Shown: piece after piece, positions 17,640 to 25,071 of the stretch
How positions within the stretch are numbered: position 1 is the stretch's first letter
Layout of the letters: the number at the start of each line of letters is the position of its first letter
NCBI RefSeq assembly: GCF_006517435.1
Contig: NZ_VHQG01000002.1
Span: 407,604-471,603, forward strand
Direction: 5' to 3'
DNA: 64,000 nucleotides
Source of the DNA: Schumannella soli
GTDB taxonomy: Bacteria; Actinomycetota; Actinomycetes; Actinomycetales; Microbacteriaceae
Notes under the pieces: generated by a model
The model's input: the letters and a program-made list of their open reading frames with translations, nothing else
The model's database searches: none
What the model was told of the DNA's origin: nothing
Position numbers and translations under genes: made by a program

Positions 17640-18338
17640 ATGTCGGAGCTCGTGGCGGCCGTGGCCGCGCATCCTCGTCTCGATGAGCTGATCGCCGTGC
17701 TGGAGCGGCTGCGGGCGCCGGGCGGATGCGCCTGGGACCGCGACCAGACGCACGCGAGCCTCGTGCGCTACCTCGTCGAGGAGAGCGCCGAGCTGGTCGA
17801 GGCGATCGAGTCGGGCGACGATGCGGAGATGGTCGAGGAGCTCGGCGACGTGCTCTACCAGGTCGTCTTCCACGCCGACATCGCGGCCGAGGAGGGGCGC
17901 TTCACGATCGAGGACGTCGCCGCGCACATGACCGCGAAGATGGTCGGCCGGCACCCGCACGTCTTCGGCGACGGCGAGGTCGTCGCCGACACGGCCGACG
18001 CGGTCGCGAGCAACTGGGACGCGTGGAAGGCGCAGGAGAAGCCGGAGCGCACGAGCGTGCTCGACGGGGTTCCCGACGCGATGCCGTCGCTCGCGCTGGC
18101 CGAGAAGCTGCTCGGGCGCGCCGACAAGGTCGGCCACGACGTCGCCGTGTCGGCGGCGCTCGCCGCGGACGCACCGGTCGACGAGGAGGAGCTCGGGCGT
18201 CGACTGCTCGAGCTCGTCGCGGTCGCGCGGGGGAGCGGGCTGGATGCGGAGCGCGCCCTGCGCGGGGCGATCCGCGGGCTGAAGGACGACATCCGCGCGG
18301 TCGAAGCCGGCGGTGAACCCCCGACGTTCTCGGTGTAA
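17640..18338 (+). CDS. mazG: MazG family nucleoside triphosphate pyrophosphohydrolase
   Basis: All-alpha NTP pyrophosphohydrolase of 232 residues that cleaves (d)NTPs to NMP and pyrophosphate, a house-cleaning role. The metal-binding EESAE and EELGDVLYQ motifs lie near residues 49-76 after GGCAWDRDQTHASL. A second, degenerate MazG half follows (LGRADKVGHDV). The ATG at 17640 has GGCAGGA seven bases upstream. It is followed by a long gene-free stretch, so it is monocistronic. Here it is a chromosomal housekeeping gene, not a toxin-antitoxin partner. Confidence 0.9.
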   Translation: MSELVAAVAAHPRLDELIAVLERLRAPGGCAWDRDQTHASLVRYLVEESAELVEAIESGDDAEMVEELGDVLYQVVFHADIAAEEGRFTIEDVAAHMTAKMVGRHPHVFGDGEVVADTADAVASNWDAWKAQEKPERTSVLDGVPDAMPSLALAEKLLGRADKVGHDVAVSAALAADAPVDEEELGRRLLELVAVARGSGLDAERALRGAIRGLKDDIRAVEAGGEPPTFSV

Positions 18339-18745
18339 ACGCGGCCGTCGGCCGAGCCGGCGAGGACACTGCCGCAGCGCGGCGCACCGCACGGGCGGGA
18401 CGGTCCGCCAGCGCGAAGCGTGGCGGACCCTGCGCCGCAGCACGGCACACCCCCGGTGCGCCGCTCACAGTGGCCGGGCACCCACCCGAAATAGGGAACC
18501 CGACAGCGCTGTGACACAGACATCGGGGCCCTCGACGACTCCGATGCTCCCGCGGACGCGCCCCTGCGCGTGCCGCGATGGTCGTGTACGCGCACGGCGT
18601 GGGGAGATGGCCCGGCCGGGACCGGTCCGGGCTCTGCCGTGGGGACGCACGACGACCGCCGTCAGTGTATTCGCATAACGGTCGTAATCAAAACGCTCGT
18701 TCTGGCAATAAGCTGACCCTGTCTGAGCACGCGAGGGAGACGCCG
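18339..18745. other. 407-base gene-free stretch with a nested stem structure
   Basis: No coding frame with family likeness on either strand. At 18381-18462, GGCGCACCG pairs with CGGTGCGCC and encloses GGTCCGCCA (18402-18410) paired with TGGCGGACC (18421-18429). The inner hairpin could be the mazG terminator, but it lies 64 bases after the stop and is inside a larger closed structure, so a small RNA or a decayed gene end is possible. The last 80 bases become AT-rich and hold the promoter of the TetR gene at 18746. Confidence 0.45.
18690..18703. promoter_or_regulatory. Possible autoregulatory operator of the TetR gene at 18746
   Basis: AAAACG-CT-CGTTCT, six-base arms with one mismatch, in an AT-rich patch 43 bases before the start codon, where an autoregulated TetR gene would have its site. 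Confidence 0.35.
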
Positions 18746-19396
18746 ATGCCGAGACGACCCGACCCGAATCGCAAGCAGGAGCTGCTGGAGCAGATCATCG
18801 AGTATCTGCTCGGCAGCTCTCTCGCCGGCATGACCTTCCGTACGCTCGCCGACGCCCTCGGCGTGAGCACCTATTCGCTCGTGTACCACTTCGGCACCCG
18901 CGCCGAGCTGGTGCAGGAGATCGTGCGCGCGATCACCGGACGCCAGCAGGAGCTGCTCGACGCGCATCCGCCGACGACCGCCTCGCTCGAGAGCTACCTC
19001 GAGGGATTCGCGTCGTACTGGCAGCAGTCGCAGAGCGAGCGGAACCGTCGGCTGCGGCGACTCGAGATCGAGGCGGCGATGGTCGAGGCGCTCGATCCCG
19101 AGTCGATCCCGATCGTCCGCACCGCCAACGAGTCGTACCGGGCGGCGGCGACCGAGTCGCTCGTGACGCTGGGACTCGGCGACGAGGATGCGCGGCGCGA
19201 GGCCGGCGTCATGATGGCGCTCGTGTACGGCATGCAGCTGGATGCGGTGCTGACCGGCGAGACGGAGCGGGTCAACGAGAACTTCGCTCTCGCGTTGGAT
19301 CAGTTCCGCGCGCGGATCGAGGCGCATCGGGCCGCGATCGCGGCGCGCGAGACGACATCGGGATCCGGCGTCTCGAAGGCCGCAGCCGCGCGCTGA
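18746..19396 (+). CDS. TetR/AcrR family transcriptional regulator
   Basis: 216-residue regulator. The N terminus PNRKQELLEQIIEYLLGSS leads into the helix-turn-helix FRTLADALGVSTYSLVYHFG, which is TetR-like with the common YHFGTRAELV ending. The ATG at 18746 follows GAGGGAG by seven bases. Open frame upstream is unconserved. It stands alone: the gene after it is convergent. Likely autoregulated through the inverted repeat at 18690; target genes unknown. Confidence 0.87.
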   Translation: MPRRPDPNRKQELLEQIIEYLLGSSLAGMTFRTLADALGVSTYSLVYHFGTRAELVQEIVRAITGRQQELLDAHPPTTASLESYLEGFASYWQQSQSERNRRLRRLEIEAAMVEALDPESIPIVRTANESYRAAATESLVTLGLGDEDARREAGVMMALVYGMQLDAVLTGETERVNENFALALDQFRARIEAHRAAIAARETTSGSGVSKAAAAR

Positions 19397-19420
19397 ACGA
19401 TTCGATGCTGGCACGCCGAG

Positions 19421-19453
19421 GCCGGCATCCCTCCCTCGGGAGCGGATGCCGGC
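19421..19453. terminator. Bidirectional terminator between TetR and epimerase genes
   Basis: GCCGGCATCC pairs perfectly with GGATGCCGGC; the loop itself contains CTCCC-TC-GGGAG, so the stem can extend. It lies between two convergent stops. Confidence 0.65.
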
Positions 19454-19468
19454 TTCGACGGATCGGGC

Positions 19469-20368
19469 TCAGGCCTCGTGGAGGTAGTGCCCCGCGGCGA
19501 TGTCCTCGAGCAGCTTCGGGTGCGTCGGCGTCCAGCCGAGAGTCTCGCGCGTGATCGCGTTCGACGCCGGCATGTCGATCGCCCAGAAGGCGCCGATGAA
19601 GCCGAAGTGCTCGGCGGCGTCGGCGGGGTCGACCGAGACGGTCGGCAGGCCGAGCGATTCCGCGATGGCCGCGGCGATGTCGCGGGTCGCGACCTCCTGC
19701 TCGCCGACGACGTGGGCGCGGAAGCCCGCGGGGGCGGCGCTCAGCGCCAGGCGCACGGCGGTCGCGGCGTCGCGACGGTGCACGGCCGACCAGCGCGCCG
19801 CGCCGTCGCCGATGTAGCCGGCGGCGCCGTTGCGACGGGCGGCGGCGACGATCTGTGGGATGAACCCGTGCTCTCCGCCCTCGCCGTGCACGGTCGGCGC
19901 GAAGCGCAGCGCGACGCTGTGAACCCCGCGGTCGACGGCGTCGAGAGCGAGCGCCTCGGTGCCGCCGCGCGGGGCGTCCGGGCCGGAGAAGGGTACGGCG
20001 TCGTTCTCGGTGACGAGGCGGCCGGGCCAGAACGCGGTTCCCGAAGCGAGTGCGAAGCGGCGATCGCTGCCGGCGAGCACCTCGGTGAGGGTCTCGACGG
20101 CGACGCGCTCGGCGCGGTTCGACTCCGCCGGGTTCGACCAGTCGTGCTTGTTCGCGAGGTGCACGACCGCGTCCGCCTGCTCGGCGCCGCGGCGCAGCGA
20201 GTCGAGATCGTCGAGTCCGCCGAGCAGGGGCTCGGCTCCCGCCGCGCGCACGCGCTCGGCGGCGGCGTCGGAGCGCACGAGGCCGATGACCTCATGCTCG
20301 TGCGCGACGAGCTCGTCGGTGACGGCCGAGCCGATCCAGCCGGATGCTCCGGTGACGAAGACCTTCAT
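19469..20368 (-). CDS. NAD-dependent epimerase/dehydratase-like (extended/atypical SDR) protein
   Basis: 299 residues. The nucleotide-binding motif GASGWIGS is at residues 7-14 (GxxGxxG), with VVHLANKHDW as the second strand motif. The usual Tyr-x-x-x-Lys pair is not obvious: the region after FALASGTAFWPGR does not show YxxxK, so it is an atypical SDR that may bind NAD(P) without classical catalysis, or act like NmrA-type sensors. The ATG at 20368 has GAAGGAGG five bases upstream. It is divergent from the TetR gene at 20471 with two operators between; regulation by that protein is very likely. Confidence 0.85.
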   Translation of the reverse strand: MKVFVTGASGWIGSAVTDELVAHEHEVIGLVRSDAAAERVRAAGAEPLLGGLDDLDSLRRGAEQADAVVHLANKHDWSNPAESNRAERVAVETLTEVLAGSDRRFALASGTAFWPGRLVTENDAVPFSGPDAPRGGTEALALDAVDRGVHSVALRFAPTVHGEGGEHGFIPQIVAAARRNGAAGYIGDGAARWSAVHRRDAATAVRLALSAAPAGFRAHVVGEQEVATRDIAAAIAESLGLPTVSVDPADAAEHFGFIGAFWAIDMPASNAITRETLGWTPTHPKLLEDIAAGHYLHEA

Positions 20369-20402
20369 GGTTCCTCCTTCGCCCCGTCGCAGTCGGCGGG
20401 GA

Positions 20403-20423
20403 TGATGTCAGGGTGTGACATCA
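20403..20423. promoter_or_regulatory. Operator 1 in the epimerase-tetR region
   Basis: TGATGTCA-GGGTG-TGACATCA: a perfect inverted repeat with eight-base arms and a five-base centre. It lies right after a minus-strand TACCGT (20424-20429), the likely -10 of the epimerase gene, so bound repressor would cover that transcription start. Confidence 0.8.
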
Positions 20424-20435
20424 CGGTAGCACGAG

Positions 20436-20456
20436 TGATGTCAGAGTGTGACATGA
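20436..20456. promoter_or_regulatory. Operator 2 in the epimerase-tetR region
   Basis: TGATGTCA-GAGTG-TGACATGA, a second copy of operator 1 with one arm mismatch. Its centre is 33 bases from that of operator 1, about three helical turns. It abuts the TAGGAT (20459-20464) promoter of the TetR gene. Confidence 0.78.
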
Positions 20457-20458
20457 CG

Positions 20459-20464
20459 TAGGAT
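20459..20464 (+). promoter_or_regulatory. -10 element of leaderless tetR (20471)
   Basis: TAGGAT, six bases before the ATG, immediately after operator 2. Confidence 0.6.
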
Positions 20465-20470
20465 CGCACC

Positions 20471-21031
20471 ATGGGACGCTGGGAACCGGGCGCACGCGAG
20501 CGACTCCAGCTCGCCGCTCTCGAGCTGTTCATCGAGGACGGCTTCGAGGCCACCACCGTCGCCGAGATCGCCCGGCGGGCCGAGCTGACCGAGCGCACCT
20601 TCTACCGGCACTTCTCCGACAAGCGCGAGGTGATCTTCGACGGGCAGGATCTGCTCGTCGACGCCTTCGTCGCCGGCGTGGTCGCCGCACCGGAGGATGC
20701 CTCCCCGCGCGACCTCGCCGAGGCGGCCGTCGCCGCATCCGGCTCGTTCTTCACCGACGAGCGCCGCCCGTGGTCGCGTCGACGTCAGGCGGCCATCGAC
20801 TCCGACACCGGGTTGCGCGAACGCGAATCGCTCAAGATGGGCGTGCTCGCCCGCGCGCTCACCGCCGCGCTGCGCGACCGCGGCGTCGGCGACCCGACGG
20901 CCGAACTCGCCTCCGACGCCGCGATCTCCGTGTTCCGCGTCTCCTTCGCCCAGTGGATCGCGGCCGACGAGACCCGCTCGATCGGCGACATCCAGGTCGC
21001 CCTGTTCGCCGCCCAGCGCGCCCTCGCCTGA
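20471..21031 (+). CDS. TetR family regulator, divergent from the epimerase gene
   Basis: 186 residues. Helix-turn-helix: AALELFIEDGFEATTVAEIARRAELTERTFYRHFSDKRE region at residues about 13-50, a textbook TetR domain. It starts at the ATG at 20471 with a leaderless-type promoter. The twin inverted repeats in the 102-base divergent gap are the expected autoregulatory sites; they overlap both promoters, so this protein probably represses itself and the epimerase at 20368. The inducer is unknown. Confidence 0.9.
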   Translation: MGRWEPGARERLQLAALELFIEDGFEATTVAEIARRAELTERTFYRHFSDKREVIFDGQDLLVDAFVAGVVAAPEDASPRDLAEAAVAASGSFFTDERRPWSRRRQAAIDSDTGLRERESLKMGVLARALTAALRDRGVGDPTAELASDAAISVFRVSFAQWIAADETRSIGDIQVALFAAQRALA

Positions 21032-21040
21032 CCCGCTCCG

Positions 21041-22099
21041 TCAGGCGATGCGCGAGCCCGCCGCGAGTCGGCGGGCCGGCGCTCGCGTCGCGCGGATCGC
21101 GCCGACGAGAGCCAGCGCCGCGAGCGCGAGGTGGATGGCGAGCCCGACGAACCAGCTCGGCACGCTGCGGTCGATGACCTCGTGCGGCGACGGCGATCGG
21201 TCCGAACGGTAGTTGCACGGGTCGTCGACGAGCGAGGAGTCCGGCGGCTGCTGCAGGCTGCGCACGCCGAGCTTGATCCAGCCGAAGAGGTCGCTCGGCG
21301 CGTCACCGCTTCCGTAGCGCGTGGGCACCGCGTCCGCCATCACGACGTAGGGGTTCGCGGCCAGCAGCCACCACACGTAGTCGGGGCGGGGGCGTGTGCC
21401 CTCGGTCGTGGTGTCGGAGACGATGCACTCCGAGTTGCCCGTGCTGTCGTCGTAGTCGTAGGTGGCCGAGCGGTACTCGTAGCGCTCCTGCGCGACGAGC
21501 GTGCCGAGCCCGAATGAGATGAGCGTGCCGACGCTGAGCGCGGCGACGACGAGATAGGTGACGGCGACCGAGAACAGCGGCCGCCGCAGCAGCCCGCTGA
21601 GTCCGACGCCGATCGCGGAGATCACGGCGAGCTCGACCGCGAGCACCAGCAGCGACACGAGCACCATGCCGACCGTCGTGCCCCCGATCACGAGGCTGAC
21701 GACGAGGAACGGCGCCGCGATCGCGAGGAACGCGAGCGAGCTGATCCAGGCGGCGACGAACTTGCCGATCACCAGCTGGGGCGTGCTGACGAGCGTGACC
21801 TGCGTGGTCGCGAGCGTGCCCGCCTCGCGGTCGCCGTTGATCGCGTTGCCGCTGAACGCGGGGGCGACGAGCGTTCCCAGCAGCAGCACGAGGTAGACGA
21901 TCGTCGAGAAGATCGCGTTGCCGCCCGGGTCCGAGTCGTAGCCGCCGCTGAGCGCACGGAACCCCCAGATGAGCAGGCCGGTGACGATCAGCACGACGAC
22001 GCCGAAGAGTCCGACCAGCACGTACCAGGCGACGCCGCGCACCCGCTGGCGCAGCTCGAGCCCGGCGATCACGCGCACGCCGGTGAAGAACGGGATCAC
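21041..22099 (-). CDS. ABC-2 type transporter permease
   Basis: Membrane subunit of about 352 residues with six hydrophobic helices and a long extracytoplasmic loop between the fifth and sixth. GDREAGTLATTQVTLVSTPQ matches the cytoplasmic coupling segment of ABC-2 exporters. The GTG at 22099 overlaps the ATPase stop in a GTGA junction and follows GGAGG by six bases. The upstream extension in the same frame is the shadow of the ATPase gene. It forms a two-gene exporter with the following entry; cargo unknown. Confidence 0.85.
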   Translation of the reverse strand: MIPFFTGVRVIAGLELRQRVRGVAWYVLVGLFGVVVLIVTGLLIWGFRALSGGYDSDPGGNAIFSTIVYLVLLLGTLVAPAFSGNAINGDREAGTLATTQVTLVSTPQLVIGKFVAAWISSLAFLAIAAPFLVVSLVIGGTTVGMVLVSLLVLAVELAVISAIGVGLSGLLRRPLFSVAVTYLVVAALSVGTLISFGLGTLVAQERYEYRSATYDYDDSTGNSECIVSDTTTEGTRPRPDYVWWLLAANPYVVMADAVPTRYGSGDAPSDLFGWIKLGVRSLQQPPDSSLVDDPCNYRSDRSPSPHEVIDRSVPSWFVGLAIHLALAALALVGAIRATRAPARRLAAGSRIA

Positions 22100-23181
22100 T
22101 GCGGGCCTCCGGGCTGCGGGGGAGCGGGGTGGGCGCCGGGAGCAGGAGGCGCGTACGGCGAAGGATCGGCCGGGGCTCCCGGACCGCCCGCGCCCGCCGG
22201 TGGCGCTGCGGCCATCCGCTCGCCGCTCAGATCGAGGAAGGTGTGCTCGAGCTCGCCGACGGCGGGCGCGAAGGCCGAGATGGCGAGGCCCTCGCCGACG
22301 AGCCGGGTCAGCAGGGCCGCCGCCGCATCCTCGCCCGCGATCGGCACGAGCAGTCCGCCGGCGTCGGCGTCGATGCGCTCCCACGGCACCCCGGCGCGGA
22401 ACAGCGCGTCACGCAGTCGGTGTCGATCGGCCGAGCGGATGCGCCACGCCCGCTCCGAGACGCGCGTCGCGGCGATGCGGGCCGCGTCGGCCGTCACGCC
22501 GCGGTCGAGGTAGACGGCGCTGTCGGCCATCTCGTCGAGCTCCGCCAGCACGTGACTGGACACGAGCACGGCGCGACCCTCGCCGGCGAGGCGGCGCACC
22601 GTCCGGCGCAGGGCCACGCGCGCGGCCGGGTCGAGTCCCGAGGCCGGCTCGTCGAGCAGCAGCACGGCCGGATCGTGCACGAGCGCGCGGGCGAGGCTCA
22701 ACCGCTGCTTCTGCCCGCGCGAGAGAACCCGGCTCGGCCGGTCGGCGAGCTCGCCGAGGTCGACGAGGTGGATGAGCTCCGCCGCCCGGTGCGCGGCCGC
22801 GAGCCGGTGCATGCCGTAGAGGCGGCCGGTCTGCACGAGGGTCGTGCGCGCACTGAGCGAGCCCCACGATCCGAGCTGATCCGGCATCCAGCCCAGCAGG
22901 CGGCGGGCGCTCGCCGGATCGGCGACGGGGTCGTGTCCGGCGACGCGGATGCTGCCCTGGTCGGGCGCGAGCAGCGAGGCGAGCATGAGCATGAGCGTCG
23001 TCTTGCCCGAGCCGTTCGGGCCGATCAGCCCGGTGACCTGGCCCATCGGCGCGACCATCGAGGCATCGACGACGGCCTGCACCGCGCCGAAGCGGCGTGC
23101 GACGCGATCGACGACGATCCCCAGTTCGCTCGGGCCGGCCGCGCTGACTGTCGCGGCCCCCGCCGTCGCCCCCGCTGTCAT
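22096..23181 (-). CDS. ABC transporter ATP-binding protein (exporter type)
   Basis: 361 residues. Walker A GPNGSGKTT near residue 55, signature RVLSRGQKQRLSLARA (SRGQ in place of SGGQ), Walker B VLLLDEPASGLD, and an H-loop SSHV. An Ala/Pro-rich tail of about 60 residues follows. The minus-strand hexamer TAGGCT at 23189-23194, seven bases from the ATG, marks a leaderless start. It energises the permease encoded directly after it. Confidence 0.9.
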   Translation of the reverse strand: MTAGATAGAATVSAAGPSELGIVVDRVARRFGAVQAVVDASMVAPMGQVTGLIGPNGSGKTTLMLMLASLLAPDQGSIRVAGHDPVADPASARRLLGWMPDQLGSWGSLSARTTLVQTGRLYGMHRLAAAHRAAELIHLVDLGELADRPSRVLSRGQKQRLSLARALVHDPAVLLLDEPASGLDPAARVALRRTVRRLAGEGRAVLVSSHVLAELDEMADSAVYLDRGVTADAARIAATRVSERAWRIRSADRHRLRDALFRAGVPWERIDADAGGLLVPIAGEDAAAALLTRLVGEGLAISAFAPAVGELEHTFLDLSGERMAAAPPAGAGGPGAPADPSPYAPPAPGAHPAPPQPGGPQ

Positions 23182-23188
23182 GGTCCGA

Positions 23189-23194
23189 AGCCTA
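23189..23194 (-). promoter_or_regulatory. -10 element of leaderless ABC exporter operon
   Basis: TAGGCT on the minus strand, seven bases before the ATG at 23181. Confidence 0.5.
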
Positions 23195-23208
23195 GACCGA
23201 CCGCTGCG

Positions 23209-23769
23209 TCAACCCGAGGTCTGCTCGCTCTGCCGCTCGCGGTAGGCGGCGACGTTCATCCGGTTGCCGCAGCGCAGGCTGCAGAAGCGCTTCGAGCCGT
23301 TGCGCGAGAAGTCGATGAACACGCCTTCGCAGCCGTCCGCCTCGCAGCGGCGCAGCTGGTCCATGGCGCTGCCGCGGATGACGTCGACGAAGGCGAGCGA
23401 GGCCTCGACCTCGATGCGCTCGGCGAGCGGGGCGTCCTGCTCGGTGGCGTGCAGGTGCCAGTCGAGTCCGTCGTGACGCACGAGTTGGGGCACCGCCTTC
23501 GCCCGGGTCAGCATCGAGTTCACCTGCCGCACCGCGGTCTCGGGCGTGAAGCTCCAGAACCGGCGCAGCCGATCGCGCGTGGCCTGCACGTCGACCAGTT
23601 CGGGCTCGTCGCCATCGCGTCGACCGGAGTAGGTGTGCTCGTCGAGAAGCCACTCGAGCTGATCGACGGTCGCGAGCTCATCCTCACCGGATGCGGACGC
23701 TCCGGACGCCGTGTTCACGAGCGCCACGACGAACTCGAGAGCGTCGTGGGTGTCATCGGTGAAACGCAT
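23209..23769 (-). CDS. ABATE / CGNR zinc-finger domain protein, likely transcriptional regulator
   Basis: 186 residues. The C terminus holds the CGNR treble-clef zinc finger, CEADGCEGVF ... FCSLRCGNRMNVAAYR, with four cysteines; the N-terminal part is the helical ABATE domain (LEFVVALVNT ... LRRFW). Such proteins are predicted stress-linked regulators. I start at the ATG at 23769 because AGGAG lies six bases upstream; the ATG at 23793 has none. It is divergent from the EamA pair and the promoter region between carries direct repeats, so it may control them. Confidence 0.87.
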   Translation of the reverse strand: MRFTDDTHDALEFVVALVNTASGASASGEDELATVDQLEWLLDEHTYSGRRDGDEPELVDVQATRDRLRRFWSFTPETAVRQVNSMLTRAKAVPQLVRHDGLDWHLHATEQDAPLAERIEVEASLAFVDVIRGSAMDQLRRCEADGCEGVFIDFSRNGSKRFCSLRCGNRMNVAAYRERQSEQTSG

Positions 23770-23803
23770 CTTGACTCCTGACGAGGCGGCCATTTATCGT
23801 CAG

Positions 23804-23832
23804 GATCATAACGCGCGGATGATCATTACGCG
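23804..23832. promoter_or_regulatory. Direct-repeat regulatory site between CGNR and EamA genes
   Basis: GATCATAACGCG (23804-23815) and GATCATTACGCG (23821-23832), eleven of twelve bases identical, 17 bases apart, in the 111-base divergent region. They are AT-rich against the surroundings and are a natural binding site for the CGNR protein or another regulator. Confidence 0.5.
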
Positions 23833-23880
23833 TCGTGGCCGTCCGGCACCTGTGATCCCTGCTCCCGATTCGGAGGAATC

Positions 23881-25071
23881 GTGTCCGCTGTCCGCGCCCG
23901 CAGCTCCATGGGCCTCGCTGTCGCCGTCTCGGCATCCCTGGCGTTCTCGACCATCGGCACCTTCGCATCGCCGCTGCTCGAGGCCGGCTGGAGTCCGGCC
24001 GCGGTCGCGACGTTCCGCCTGCTGATCGCCGCCGCCGTGCTGGCGATCCCGGGCGCGCTGGCGCTGCGCGCGCCGGGGGCGCTGCGGGCGCTGTTCCGGG
24101 CGCGCACGCGGGTCGTGCTCTACAGCGTGCTGGCCGTCTCGGGCACTCAGCTCTGCTACTTCGCGGCGATCCAGCGCATCCCCGTCGGGCTCGCGCTGCT
24201 CATCCAGTACCTCGCGCCGATCGGCCTGCTGCTCTTCATGTGGGCGCGCACGCGCCGCCGCCCGGCCACCATGGTGCTGGCCGGGTCGGGCGTCGCCGTG
24301 CTCGGCCTCGTTCTCGTGATCGGCGTCGGGGGAACGGGCGGGGTCGACCCGATCGGCCTGCTCTACTCGCTCACCGCCGCTGTCGGAGTCGCCGTCTACT
24401 ACGTGCTCGGCGCGGTCGCCGACGACGGGGTGCCGCCGGTCGCCTTCGCCGCCTCGACGATCCTGCTCGGCGGGCTCGTCACGGGCGCGGCCGCCTTCGT
24501 GGGACTGCTGCCCTGGGCGGCGCCGAAGGTCGACGTGACCGTGCTCGGCGAGCACCTGCCGTGGTTCCTTCCGGTGCTGGCGATCGCGATCCTTGCCACC
24601 GCCTACGCCTACGTCGCCGGCATCATCGGCAGCTCGCGGCTCGGCGCGCGCACGGCGTCGTTCCTCGGACTGCTCGAGGTCGTGTTCGCCGTCACCCTGA
24701 GCTGGATCTTCCTCGGCCAGTCGCTCGCGCCGGTGCAGATGGTCGGCGTCGCGCTCGTGCTCGGCGGCGTCGCCATGATCCGCCCGGAGGAGACCCCGGC
24801 TGTGGTCTCTCTGCCGGTCGATCCGGATGCGATCGATCCGGTCTCGCGTGTGCCTCTCGACACCGGCACGATCCCGCTGCCGGCCGTGCTCGAGCCGGTC
24901 GCCGCGACGACCGCCGCGATCGCGATCGTCGCCGCTGCGCAGGTCGCCGCCGACGAGGGCGGCTTCGCGCCGATCGAGAACGGGATGCTGGCGGAGCCCG
25001 CCCCGGCCGACGAGCCGGTCGCCGCGATCGACCGCAACCCGCCGACCCGTCCGCTGGCGCTCGCCGGATGA
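23881..25071 (+). CDS. EamA family (drug/metabolite) transporter, first of a tandem pair
   Basis: 396 residues with ten hydrophobic helices in two EamA repeats. It shares QLCYFAAIQRIPVGLALLI and MWARTRRRPA with its neighbour. A GTG start at 23881 follows GGAGG. A C-terminal tail of about 90 residues (from PEETPAVVS) is Ala/Pro-rich and not part of the fold. It overlaps the second EamA gene in an ATGA junction. RhtA/YdcZ-like exporters of amino acids and metabolites belong to this superfamily; substrate unknown. Confidence 0.88.
   Translation: MSAVRARSSMGLAVAVSASLAFSTIGTFASPLLEAGWSPAAVATFRLLIAAAVLAIPGALALRAPGALRALFRARTRVVLYSVLAVSGTQLCYFAAIQRIPVGLALLIQYLAPIGLLLFMWARTRRRPATMVLAGSGVAVLGLVLVIGVGGTGGVDPIGLLYSLTAAVGVAVYYVLGAVADDGVPPVAFAASTILLGGLVTGAAAFVGLLPWAAPKVDVTVLGEHLPWFLPVLAIAILATAYAYVAGIIGSSRLGARTASFLGLLEVVFAVTLSWIFLGQSLAPVQMVGVALVLGGVAMIRPEETPAVVSLPVDPDAIDPVSRVPLDTGTIPLPAVLEPVAATTAAIAIVAAAQVAADEGGFAPIENGMLAEPAPADEPVAAIDRNPPTRPLALAG

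Noticed and set aside
17640..18338. MazG as part of a toxin-antitoxin or phage-defence module
   Set aside because: No toxin or mazEF genes are adjacent; it is a normal house-cleaning pyrophosphohydrolase far from the island.
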